DNA from: Chitinophagaceae bacterium UBA1930
Lineage (GTDB): Bacteria > Bacteroidota > Bacteroidia > Chitinophagales > Chitinophagaceae
Assembly: GCA_002337145.1 (NCBI GenBank)
Contig: DDFK01000001.1
Coordinates: 496,001 to 560,000, forward strand
Direction: 5' to 3'
DNA: 64,000 nucleotides
The first letter of the stretch is position 1; every line of letters begins with the position of its first letter. Shown here one piece after another: positions 51,356 to 59,563 of this stretch. A program made the translations under genes and the position numbers. The notes under the pieces were generated by a model, which saw only the letters and a list, made by a program, of their open reading frames with translations, had not been told where the DNA came from and searched no databases.

Positions 51356-52762
51356 ATGCAATATGATGCAGCCATGATTGGCTTAGGAACAATGGGCAGG
51401 AACTTGTTATTGAATATGGCAGACAATGGTTTCTCTGTTATTGGCTTTGATAAAAACACAGTTACTGCACAGGCGTTATTGACGGAAGCGAACAACTCAC
51501 CAAACGTAGCAGTAGCAGGCTCCTTGCAGGAAATGTGCGGCAAGCTGAAAACACCCAGAAAGATTTTGATGCTGGTACCCGCAGGTAAAATTGTGGATAG
51601 TGTATTGGAAGAGCTATTACCTTTTTTGGAGCAGGACGATATTGTGGTGGATAGCGGCAACTCTTTTTATAAAGACACGCAACGACGTGTGGAGTATATG
51701 TCGGGCAAAGGTTTCCATTTTGTGGGCATGGGCATTTCTGGCGGCGAAATGGGTGCAAGAAGGGGCCCCAGCATTATGCCCGGTGGCGACAAGAGTGCCT
51801 GGCACCAACTGCAACCGGTACTGGAAGCTGTAAGTGCCAAAATAAACAACGAAGCCTGTGTGGCCTATATGGGCAACCATGCAGCAGGGCATTATGTAAA
51901 AATGGTGCACAACGGTATCGAGTATGCCATTATGCAACTGATCAGTGAACTGTATGCCGTGTTGAAACATTCGGCAGGTTTGAGCAACCAAGAGCTTCAC
52001 GAAACTTTTGCCACTTGGAATAAAGGTGAACTGCAAAGTTTTTTGATTGAAATAACCGCTGCTGTCTTTTTACAAAAAGATGATGTTACGGGTAATGATC
52101 TGGTGGACATGATATTGGACAAAGCAGGTTCTAAAGGAACAGGTAAGTGGACATCTCAAGAAGCGATGGACCTGCCTGTAAGCATACCCACTATTGATAT
52201 TGCTGTTGCCATGCGTGACCTATCTGTTTATAAAGATCAACGTGTTGCTGCCTCCAAATTATACAACAAACAAATCAATCCATCTGGCCTGTCCAAAGAA
52301 CAGGTTATTGCTATGGCAGGTGATGCCTTACAGGCAGCCATACTTATTTGCTATGCACAGGGCCTGTCTATGTTGCAGCAGGCATCTTCGCAATTGCAAA
52401 TGGATATACCTTTGGCATCGGTGGTTAAAATATGGAGGGGCGGCTGCATTATACGCTCGAAAGTGTTGAGCAATTTTTATGACGCTTTTCAAAAAGCCCC
52501 TGACCTACAAAATATTTTGCTGGATGAATCCATATCAAAGCTGTTGCAACAAAAAGAAGACGGGTTAAGACAGTTTACCTCGCTTGCCATTAACCATAAA
52601 ATTGCTGCTGCTGCCTTTGCAAGCACCATCGGTTATTTGGATGCCTATACCAATGAGCGGATGCCGGTAAACCTGATACAGGCACAAAGGGATTTCTTTG
52701 GTGCACATACTTATCAACGTATAGACAAAGAGGGTAGTTTCCATACCGAGTGGGAAGGCTAA
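51356..52762 (+). CDS. gnd: 6-phosphogluconate dehydrogenase (decarboxylating)
   Basis: Oxidises and decarboxylates 6-phosphogluconate to ribulose 5-phosphate with NADP+ or NAD+. It has 468 residues. The Rossmann domain starts IGLGTMGRNLLLNMADNGF, followed by DSGNSFYKDTQRR, GMGISGGEMGARRGPSIMPGG and the catalytic HNGIEYAIMQLISELY. The second half is all helical (GTGKWTSQEAMDLPVSIPTIDIAVAMRDLS). The final INHKIAAAAFASTIGYLDAYTNERMP...QAQRDFFGAHTYQRID is complete. It is the first gene of the oxidative pentose phosphate set, followed by zwf. Confidence 0.97.
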   Translation: MQYDAAMIGLGTMGRNLLLNMADNGFSVIGFDKNTVTAQALLTEANNSPNVAVAGSLQEMCGKLKTPRKILMLVPAGKIVDSVLEELLPFLEQDDIVVDSGNSFYKDTQRRVEYMSGKGFHFVGMGISGGEMGARRGPSIMPGGDKSAWHQLQPVLEAVSAKINNEACVAYMGNHAAGHYVKMVHNGIEYAIMQLISELYAVLKHSAGLSNQELHETFATWNKGELQSFLIEITAAVFLQKDDVTGNDLVDMILDKAGSKGTGKWTSQEAMDLPVSIPTIDIAVAMRDLSVYKDQRVAASKLYNKQINPSGLSKEQVIAMAGDALQAAILICYAQGLSMLQQASSQLQMDIPLASVVKIWRGGCIIRSKVLSNFYDAFQKAPDLQNILLDESISKLLQQKEDGLRQFTSLAINHKIAAAAFASTIGYLDAYTNERMPVNLIQAQRDFFGAHTYQRIDKEGSFHTEWEG

Positions 52763-52863
52763 ACCAGATTGTACAAAACAAATCATTCAATACAAGTTGG
52801 GACTGTTGAACCATTGATACATCATTAACAACTTTAACCCAATAGCATTACAACTACAAACAC

Positions 52864-54393
52864 ATGGCAAATACAACAGAGATTGTAACAGATACGGTGA
52901 TCTTTATTTTTGGCGGAAGTGGCGACTTATCGCAACGCAAACTGATGCCTGCTTTGTTCAATTTATATTTGGACGACTTGATGCCGAAGAATTTCAATAT
53001 TGTCTGCATGGGCCGCAAACCCATGCTGGATGCTAGTTTCAGGAAACTGATACTTACAGGCATTAAAAACTTTAGCCGCAACAAGTACGATGATGCAACC
53101 AGTAAGCAATGGAAAAAATTCTCGCAGCATATACAGTATGCGGTATTGGATGCCACCAATAAAAAATCGTACAGCATCATTCCACAGATCATTAAACAAA
53201 AAGAAAAAGATTGGGGCAGTGCACCTGCAGCCATGTTTTATTTAGCAGTTGCACCACAGTTGGTAAAACCCATTGCCACCAATTTGGGCAGCATAGATTA
53301 TTGTAGGGACTGTAGCAAGACACGCATTGTTGTTGAAAAACCTTTTGGACACGACCTGCAATCGGCACAGGAATTAAACACCTTACTGAAAAGCATCTTT
53401 AAAGAAAAACAGATTTACCGTATTGATCATTACCTAGGTAAGGAAACAGTGCAGAATATTTTGGCATTACGTTTTGCCAACACTTTGCTAGAACCTGTTT
53501 GGAACAAAAACTATATTGATCATGTACAGATAACCAATGCCGAGAACATAGGCATTGAGGGCCGTGGCGACTATTATGAAAGAAGCGGCGCCCTGCGTGA
53601 CATGGTACAGAACCATATACTGCAACTGGTATGCATGATTGCCATGGAAGCTCCCGTGAATTTTGATGCCAATGAAATACGCAACAAGAAGGTGGATGTA
53701 TTGAATGCCATCCGAAAGATAAACAAAGAAGAAGTACAGAACATGAGTGTGCGTGGGCAATACGGACCAGGCTGGATCAAAGGCAAAAAAGTAAAGGGCT
53801 ACCGACAAGAAGATAACGTGAACCCGAACTCGAACGTGGAAACCTTTGCTGCGTTGAAGTTGTACGTTGACAACTGGCGTTGGGAAGGCGTGCCTTTTTA
53901 TATACGCACCGGGAAGTTCCTGCAGGAGAAAACAACCAGCATTACCATACATTTTAAACGTACGCCCAACTTTGCCTTTCCACCGGAGGCTGCAGAAACA
54001 TGGCGTAGCAATGTGTTGACCATCAGCATTCAACCGGAGATGGATATTGCCTTGCGTTTCCAGGCAAAACGCCCTGGTCCAAACTTGATATTGAACCCGG
54101 TGAATATGGTGTTCAGTTATTCATCTTACAACCTGCCACAACCGGAAGCCTACGAAACATTGCTGCTGGATGTAATGGAAGGCAATGCCACTTTATTTAT
54201 GCGTGACGACCAGGTAGAAGCTGCATGGAAAGTGATTATGCCCATACTGGAATCATGGCAGATGAAAACGCCAAGCGATTTCCCGGATTACCAACCGGGC
54301 ACCTGGGGTCCGGAAGATTCGGAATCTTTGATTGCGAAAGATGGTTATACATGGATTAACCAGGCGGTGCACAATACGTTTAAAAGCGAGTAA
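52864..54393 (+). CDS. zwf: Glucose-6-phosphate 1-dehydrogenase
   Basis: The first enzyme of the oxidative pentose phosphate pathway, converting glucose 6-phosphate to 6-phosphogluconolactone with NADP+. It has 509 residues. The dinucleotide-binding segment FIFGGSGDLSQRKLMPALFNL begins at residue 12. The substrate-binding and catalytic block RIDHYLGKETVQNILALRFAN is at about residue 185. DHVQITNAENIGIEGRGDYYERSGALRDMVQNH is also conserved. The gene is 101 bases after gnd and 163 before pgl on the same strand, with a REP-like element in the second gap. Confidence 0.97.
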   Translation: MANTTEIVTDTVIFIFGGSGDLSQRKLMPALFNLYLDDLMPKNFNIVCMGRKPMLDASFRKLILTGIKNFSRNKYDDATSKQWKKFSQHIQYAVLDATNKKSYSIIPQIIKQKEKDWGSAPAAMFYLAVAPQLVKPIATNLGSIDYCRDCSKTRIVVEKPFGHDLQSAQELNTLLKSIFKEKQIYRIDHYLGKETVQNILALRFANTLLEPVWNKNYIDHVQITNAENIGIEGRGDYYERSGALRDMVQNHILQLVCMIAMEAPVNFDANEIRNKKVDVLNAIRKINKEEVQNMSVRGQYGPGWIKGKKVKGYRQEDNVNPNSNVETFAALKLYVDNWRWEGVPFYIRTGKFLQEKTTSITIHFKRTPNFAFPPEAAETWRSNVLTISIQPEMDIALRFQAKRPGPNLILNPVNMVFSYSSYNLPQPEAYETLLLDVMEGNATLFMRDDQVEAAWKVIMPILESWQMKTPSDFPDYQPGTWGPEDSESLIAKDGYTWINQAVHNTFKSE

Positions 54394-54460
54394 TGCATTT
54401 TATGAATGCTCAATGTTCAACTAACAATTTTAAATGTTCATAGTAAGAACAGAAAGATGT

Positions 54461-54538
54461 TGACCACAAAGGCACGAAGGGCACAAAGAAAAACCTTCCT
54501 CTTCTTACTTAGTCAACTTGTGTCTTAGCGGTAAAAAA
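54461..54538. repeat. REP-like inverted repeat between zwf and pgl
   Basis: The left arm has GACCACAAAGGCACGAAGG and GCACAAAG; the right arm has CTTGTGTCTTAGCGGTAAA, partly complementary. This combination matches a widespread intergenic repeat type in bacterial genomes that I recall. It could form a hairpin separating pgl from zwf. Confidence 0.55.
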
Positions 54539-54556
54539 TTGTTTAAATAGTAAATA

Positions 54557-55294
54557 ATGAACTTCCACATATATCCATCCATTGATGCATTCAATACCGG
54601 CATTGCCGATTGGATGGTTGCATATATTCAACAAACCCTTGTGAAACAAGACAGGTTTACTATTGCATTAAGCGGCGGCAGTACGCCCAAAAATCTGTAT
54701 CAACTACTTTCACAGGAGCCTTATAAAAGCTCCATCGACTGGCAGAAAGTACATTTTTTTTGGGGTGATGAACGTTTTGTTCCATTTTCGGATGAGCAGA
54801 ACAATGCACGCATGGCTTATGAAATTTTGCTGAACAAAGTGGATGTACAGGCGGGCAATATCCATGCCTTCGATACCACGCTTCCACCAGAAACATCAGC
54901 CGCTGCATACCAAGCAATACTGCATCAGTATTTCGACAACCAGCCTGCTACTTTTGACCTGGTATTGCTTGGCCTGGGCGATAATGGCCACACACTATCG
55001 CTATTTCCGCACACGCAAATATTGCATGAACAAAAAAACTGGGTAAAAAGCTTCTGGCTGGAAGAACAGCAGATGTACCGCATTTCTTTAACCGCACCCG
55101 TTGTAAACCGGGCTGCGGCCATTGCTTTTCTCGTATCTGGTAGTAACAAAGCAGCTGTTGTGAAAGAAGTGGCAACGGGCAAAAAGGATATAGAAAACTA
55201 TCCGGCACAATTAATAAACCCGGAAAATAAAGGCGTTTTGTATTGGTTTTTGGACGAGAATGCCGCTAAATTGCTCAATAACAACGAAAAATGA
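54557..55294 (+). CDS. pgl: 6-phosphogluconolactonase
   Basis: Hydrolyses 6-phosphogluconolactone to 6-phosphogluconate, the middle step between zwf and gnd. It has 245 residues, typical for the SugarP_isomerase/Pgl (DevB) family. Motifs are ALSGGSTPKNLYQLL, VHFFWGDERFVPFSDEQNNARMA and LVLLGLGDNGHTLSLFP. The gene completes the pathway with gnd and zwf. The gap to zwf (163 bases) and the REP-like hairpin suggest that pgl may have its own promoter, but no clear box was identified. Confidence 0.95.
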   Translation: MNFHIYPSIDAFNTGIADWMVAYIQQTLVKQDRFTIALSGGSTPKNLYQLLSQEPYKSSIDWQKVHFFWGDERFVPFSDEQNNARMAYEILLNKVDVQAGNIHAFDTTLPPETSAAAYQAILHQYFDNQPATFDLVLLGLGDNGHTLSLFPHTQILHEQKNWVKSFWLEEQQMYRISLTAPVVNRAAAIAFLVSGSNKAAVVKEVATGKKDIENYPAQLINPENKGVLYWFLDENAAKLLNNNEK

Positions 55295-55363
55295 ATTATC
55301 TTGAGTTAAAACGTATTAAGAAAAAAGTTTTTTGCATTTTTGCATTATCACATAATCAATTGA

Positions 55364-56119
55364 ATGAAGCAGGATTTATATAACCAATTTGCGGCAAAGA
55401 AGAAACAAGGGAAGAAATCCTTCACGGTATTGATTGACCCCGACAAGGTGGATGCCACATCTATTGAACAATTGGTATCGCTTTCTTTGGAAGCCAAAGT
55501 GGACTATTTTTTTGTGGGCGGCTCATTGGTCATTTCCAATCATTTAGACGATTGCATCCAACAGATAAAAGCAGCTTGCGATATTCCTGTTATACTTTTT
55601 CCGGGTTCGCCTTCGCAGGTAAGCCGTTATGCCGATGCTTTGTTGTATCTCTCTTTAATTTCCGGACGTAACCCCGAATTGCTCATTGGCCAGCATGTGG
55701 TATCTGCCCCTTTTGTAAAAAAGAGCGGACTGGAAATAATGCCTACAGGCTATATGGTTATTGATGGCGGTGCCCCTACTACGGTTTCCTATATATCCAA
55801 CGCAGCACCCATACCTGCCGATAAAAATGAAATTGCCATGTGTACTGCCATGGCTGGCGAAATGCTGGGCATGAAACTGATTTACATGGATGCAGGCAGT
55901 GGAGCCAAACGCCCCATTACCGAAAACATGATTGAAAAAGTGGCCACACATATTGAAAGCCCCTTGATTGTTGGCGGTGGTATCGTTGACCCCGAAAAAG
56001 CCTATCGTAACTGCAAGGCAGGTGCTGATGTTATTGTTGTGGGCAATGCCATTGAAAAGGATTTTTCACTCATCAAGGAAATGGCAGCGGCCGTGCATAG
56101 TGTGCCGGTGAATGCGTAA
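55364..56119 (+). CDS. Geranylgeranylglyceryl/heptaprenylglyceryl phosphate synthase
   Basis: A prenyltransferase of the PcrB/GGGPS family, 251 residues, joining glycerol 1-phosphate to a polyprenyl diphosphate. Signatures are FTVLIDPDKVD, VGGSLVISNH, PVILFPGSPSQVSRYADALLYLSLISGRNPELLIGQHV, LEIMPTGYMVIDGG, KLIYMDAGSGAKRPI and PLIVGGGIVDPEKA. This is an enzyme type known from archaeal ether lipids, but group II forms are also known in Bacteroidota. Downstream pathway genes are not in the window. The convergent gene ends 3 bases away. Confidence 0.93.
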   Translation: MKQDLYNQFAAKKKQGKKSFTVLIDPDKVDATSIEQLVSLSLEAKVDYFFVGGSLVISNHLDDCIQQIKAACDIPVILFPGSPSQVSRYADALLYLSLISGRNPELLIGQHVVSAPFVKKSGLEIMPTGYMVIDGGAPTTVSYISNAAPIPADKNEIAMCTAMAGEMLGMKLIYMDAGSGAKRPITENMIEKVATHIESPLIVGGGIVDPEKAYRNCKAGADVIVVGNAIEKDFSLIKEMAAAVHSVPVNA

Positions 56120-56122
56120 TGC

Positions 56123-57289
56123 CTATTTTATTTCGTAGGGTTTGGAAACATATACCCAACCCGAAACCCCTTCGCCAAAATTTTGATAGAACACTTTGAA
56201 GATGGCAAATAGGCCATCTTCTTTTCTTATGCCCTCAATGGCAAAAGAAGGAATGAACAGTTCCATATCCTGCAGGTTGTTTTTATTGATTGCAGACACA
56301 CTATACCCAACAAAATGCGGCCGTATGAAAGTACCAGTTTGATTAAGTACATTATAATAGGGATTATAGGTTTGTATGGGCCTGCCTTCTTTATCAACCA
56401 ATACCAGCAAAAAAGAAACAACGCCATTGCCCCTGCTCACAAAATCAAAAACAGGAAAGAATGAAATGCCTTTTTTGAAATCACTTTTCGCCATTTTCAA
56501 ACCTGTAAAGTTTATGGAAGGTTTTGCTGCATTATCGTAATGGACTGCTTTTTTAGGATACCATAAGCCAATCAGGGCTTTGTCTTTGGTTGATATATTG
56601 CTGTTCCACCGTACTGGATAACTATTGACCAACAATCGTTTCACGATGGGTGAGGCCATGATGGATTGCCCATCGTACTTTAACCAGTTAGCATGGTTGA
56701 TATTATATTTTTCCTGTATCACTTCTTGGGCCGTTGCATTGGATAGTTTTATTGTGGAGGCATAGTTGTTCAAAACCTGTGCATTCCAATTGTTTCCGTT
56801 TTTAGGCACATACACTTCGTCCTGCAGGCCCAATACATGACCAAACAAATGCAATACCATGCCTTGCATAAGCTCCTGGTTATTGAATGCTGATGTATCA
56901 ATGAAAGCTGTTGGCTTATCCTGCGGGCACGTCGCAGCCAATGTGCCTATTGTGCTTTGCATAAACCCTTCCTTGTTAAACTCGATGCGTATATGCGAGT
57001 TGCCTGTTGTAACAAATTCAAAACGTATATTGGCTGCCTGCTCCCATTGCCGGGCAATTTTTTTTGTTTTTTCCTGTAAGGGAATACTACCGTTCATGAA
57101 TTTTACAATAAGCACTTTTCCATTGTCCCATAAATAATAATCATCCGCCAAAGCAGCCGCGGGCACTGTGTCAAATGAAGCTGGTATAGGGATATTGGCC
57201 GTTAGGCACATGATATTGTTTTGTGCTTGTAAGCTGTTTGTCATACCCATAATGACAAACAATACAATAAACCGGATGGCGTTTTTCAT
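56123..57289 (-). CDS. Metzincin-like secreted protein lacking the catalytic Glu
   Basis: A 388-residue exported protein that resembles Bacteroidota astacin-like or matrixin-type metallopeptidases. A signal peptide (ending SLQAQ) is followed by a metzincin-type region: VLIVKFMNGSIPLQEKTKKIARQWEQAANIRFEFV. The zinc motif reads HLFGHVLGLQD (H147, L148, H151, G154, D157) in place of HExxHxxGxxH. The catalytic Glu is Leu (codon TTG) and the third ligand is Asp. A Met-turn-like SIMASP follows near residue 210. It is probably a pseudoprotease with a binding role. The rest is a beta-rich C-terminal domain. Confidence 0.68.
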   Translation of the reverse strand: MKNAIRFIVLFVIMGMTNSLQAQNNIMCLTANIPIPASFDTVPAAALADDYYLWDNGKVLIVKFMNGSIPLQEKTKKIARQWEQAANIRFEFVTTGNSHIRIEFNKEGFMQSTIGTLAATCPQDKPTAFIDTSAFNNQELMQGMVLHLFGHVLGLQDEVYVPKNGNNWNAQVLNNYASTIKLSNATAQEVIQEKYNINHANWLKYDGQSIMASPIVKRLLVNSYPVRWNSNISTKDKALIGLWYPKKAVHYDNAAKPSINFTGLKMAKSDFKKGISFFPVFDFVSRGNGVVSFLLVLVDKEGRPIQTYNPYYNVLNQTGTFIRPHFVGYSVSAINKNNLQDMELFIPSFAIEGIRKEDGLFAIFKVFYQNFGEGVSGWVYVSKPYEIK

Positions 57290-57367
57290 TTTTTTATTAC
57301 ATGGATGCAGTTTATTGTTGAAATACATATATTAAAAGTAACACATTGGTACGGATATTTTGCAACC

Positions 57368-57385
57368 GTTGATGGGTGCGACGCC
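57368..57385 (+). repeat. Dispersed repeat core, copy 5
   Basis: GTTGATGGGTGCGACGCC, followed by AAGTTCAAGTATG and CTGGTTACA as shared flanks with copy 4. It lies 79 bases upstream of the metzincin-like gene and is the only copy opposite in direction to its neighbours (both minus). Confidence 0.8.
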
Positions 57386-57420
57386 TATGAAGTTCAAGTA
57401 TGCACGTCTGCTGGTTACAT

Positions 57421-57450
57421 AAAAAAATCCCCCCGATTTTCACCGAGGGG
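57421..57450 (-). terminator. Terminator of the ftsZ/dcw transcript
   Basis: On the minus strand CCCCTCG pairs with CGGGGGG (one G-U) over a short loop, followed by TTTTTTT. It lies 88 bases after the ftsZ stop and probably ends the cell-division operon. Confidence 0.7.
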
Positions 57451-57498
57451 AACAACAACTAAAACACTTATAAAGAATCAAAGATGAGACTTGTTTGT

Positions 57499-57529
57499 AT
57501 GTCATACTTTTATAAGCTCAGTATGACAT
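57499..57529. repeat. Hairpin with REP-like AAGCTCAG block after ftsZ
   Basis: A 9-base-pair stem ATGTCATAC/GTATGACAT (57499-57507 with 57521-57529) and a 13-base loop lie 9 bases past the ftsZ stop. The loop and 3' arm (AAGCTCAG-TATGACA) match the REP-like repeat at 47481. Confidence 0.55.
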
Positions 57530-57537
57530 GCGGCCTA

Positions 57538-59430
57538 CTAATCCGGTTTCTTGCCGTCTAAAAAAGTATTGATGGTGGAAATTTGCGTGTTGTCATTTTC
57601 ATCTTTGTTAACCGTGTACTTGCTGTAGAAATTTTCTACAGAAGTCAATGTGTTACCAAAGAGTTCCATGTTGCGGCGGACGTAAGCCGGAACGGCATCA
57701 AACTCATTACTAGAATCGGCTGCATTTACGTTAAAGGATAAGTTACGTAATTTCTGTATCCTTTCTGCAGCTTTGCGTTTATGTTCCTCTACATCGTCCA
57801 GCATCGCCGGTGCCTCTGTAGACATATTTCTTTGATTCTCCTGTTGAGCTTTCACCAAGGCTTCATCCGCCGCTTCTGGAGTTTCGGCCCTTTCTACCAA
57901 CTTCATCTCAAGCTCCGGTAGCTCGTTGATGGGCTGTGCAGGAAGAGCGGGTTCCATAAGATGTCCGGACATTTGCGACGGCTTCTCATAGTTAGGCTCT
58001 GCATAGATATTGGATGGTTTGGATAAAAAGCTGTTGAGTGGATTAACGGCTTCTTGAACTCTTTCAGTTAACGTGATATTGTTAAGCGGTTGCTCTTCAA
58101 CAACCGGCTTTTCTTCTGGTTGCATTGTTGCCTGCGGAACAATGGTTTCTTCTGTACTTAACTCGAAATGTAAAGTAGCAGATTCTTTTTCTACTTCAGC
58201 TCGTAAATCTACGTGTTGTGGAGTAGTGGTGGAAAAGTCGTGAGAGATGAAAGGTGACTGTGCAACAACAGGAGCCTGTGGTTGTTGGGTCATTACTGGT
58301 TCCATCATAGTAGGTGCAAACACATCCATTTCTTCAATAACCAATGGTTGTTGTGCAATTACTGGAACTTCTTTTTTCTCTTCGGTTTCAACACCCAAAG
58401 TCATGATAATTTTTTCAGGCTTTGGCTCTTCTTTCTTTGCTTCTACCGGTTTTGCAAAAGGGTCTTTTGCATCGAAGCCAGTAGCAATTAAAGTGATGCC
58501 TATTTTTTTATCTAACGTGTTGTCATAACCTGTACCAACGATTACATCGGTGTCTTCACCAGCTTGCATACGCAGGTAGTTGTTGATGGTTTCCAATTCA
58601 TCCATGGTGCATTCATCATCGCCTTCTGCACTGTTGATGTTAATCAGGATCCATTTGGCACCACGGATATCATTATCATTCAACAAAGGAGAACTCAACG
58701 CTTCTTCAATGGCACGTTGTGCCCTGTCTTCGCCTTCTACTTCTGCTTTACCCAATATGGCTACACCACCATTTTTCATTACGGTACATACATCGGCAAA
58801 GTCAACAATGATATGGCCACGGCTGTTGATGATATCGGTAATACATTTTGCTGCGGTAGCCAAAACGTTATCGGCTTTTGTAAAAGCTTCTTTCATTTTT
58901 AGGTTACCGAACTGCATACGCAGTTTGTCGTTGCTGATTACAAGCAATGTATCTACATGCGGTTTCAATTGGTTGATACCTTCTTGTGCCTGTAGCATGC
59001 GACGTGGTCCTTCGAAGCCAAAAGGTGTTGTAACGATACCTACAGTTAGTATACCAAGGTCTTTACAAATTTTGGAGATGATAGGTGCACCACCAGTACC
59101 TGTACCGCCGCCCATACCTACGGTAATGAAAGCCATTTTGGTATTCACTTCCAGTATGCGTTTTATTTCTTCCAGGCTTTCTTCAGTTGCTGCTTTACCC
59201 ACTTCTGGGTTGGCACCTGCACCAAGACCTTGTGTAAGGTGTGGCCCAAGCTGAATTTTGTTAGGTACTTTGCTTTGTTCAATAGCCTTAGCATCTGTGT
59301 TACAAATGATGAAGTCAACACCTTCAACATCTTGTGAAAACATGAAGTTTACTGCATTGCTTCCGCCGCCGCCTACACCTAATACTTTGATGATGGACGA
59401 TTTCTGTTTCGGCAAATCAAAATGTATCAT
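57538..59430 (-). CDS. ftsZ: Cell division protein FtsZ
   Basis: The tubulin-like GTPase that forms the division ring. It has 630 residues, long for FtsZ (about 380 in E. coli). The GTPase core (residues 1-320) shows VLGVGGGGSNAVN, GMGGGTGTGGAPI (the G-box) and TTPFGFEGPRR, and the T7 loop is NSRGHIIVDFADV. An unusually long, Pro/Glu/Gln-rich linker of about 240 residues follows (APVVAQSPF, EEKPVVEEQPL). The partner-binding peptide is probably VPAYVRRNMEL, but about 45 residues remain after it. Start MIHFDLPKQKS is the only plausible one. It is the last gene of the dcw run, downstream of ftsA. Confidence 0.96.
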   Translation of the reverse strand: MIHFDLPKQKSSIIKVLGVGGGGSNAVNFMFSQDVEGVDFIICNTDAKAIEQSKVPNKIQLGPHLTQGLGAGANPEVGKAATEESLEEIKRILEVNTKMAFITVGMGGGTGTGGAPIISKICKDLGILTVGIVTTPFGFEGPRRMLQAQEGINQLKPHVDTLLVISNDKLRMQFGNLKMKEAFTKADNVLATAAKCITDIINSRGHIIVDFADVCTVMKNGGVAILGKAEVEGEDRAQRAIEEALSSPLLNDNDIRGAKWILININSAEGDDECTMDELETINNYLRMQAGEDTDVIVGTGYDNTLDKKIGITLIATGFDAKDPFAKPVEAKKEEPKPEKIIMTLGVETEEKKEVPVIAQQPLVIEEMDVFAPTMMEPVMTQQPQAPVVAQSPFISHDFSTTTPQHVDLRAEVEKESATLHFELSTEETIVPQATMQPEEKPVVEEQPLNNITLTERVQEAVNPLNSFLSKPSNIYAEPNYEKPSQMSGHLMEPALPAQPINELPELEMKLVERAETPEAADEALVKAQQENQRNMSTEAPAMLDDVEEHKRKAAERIQKLRNLSFNVNAADSSNEFDAVPAYVRRNMELFGNTLTSVENFYSKYTVNKDENDNTQISTINTFLDGKKPD

Positions 59431-59498
59431 AGTTGTTTGTTTAATGGATTAGTAAGTAAGTAGAATAGTTAGTAGTATAATTATAAAAAATCAAGTTT

Positions 59499-59557
59499 CA
59501 AGAAACAGGAAGCAAGTTATGAGCGTAGACCTGAAAGCTTGCTCTGCCTGCTTCTTG
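59499..59557. repeat. Inverted repeat between ftsA and ftsZ
   Basis: CAAGAAACAGGAAGCAAG (59499-59516) and the imperfect complement CTTGCTCTGCCTGCTTCTTG (59538-59557) flank a 21-base loop. The right arm starts 7 bases downstream of the ftsA stop in transcript direction. It might act as an intra-operonic hairpin adjusting ftsZ relative to ftsA, or be a REP-like element. Confidence 0.5.
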
Positions 59558-59563
59558 TAGCTT

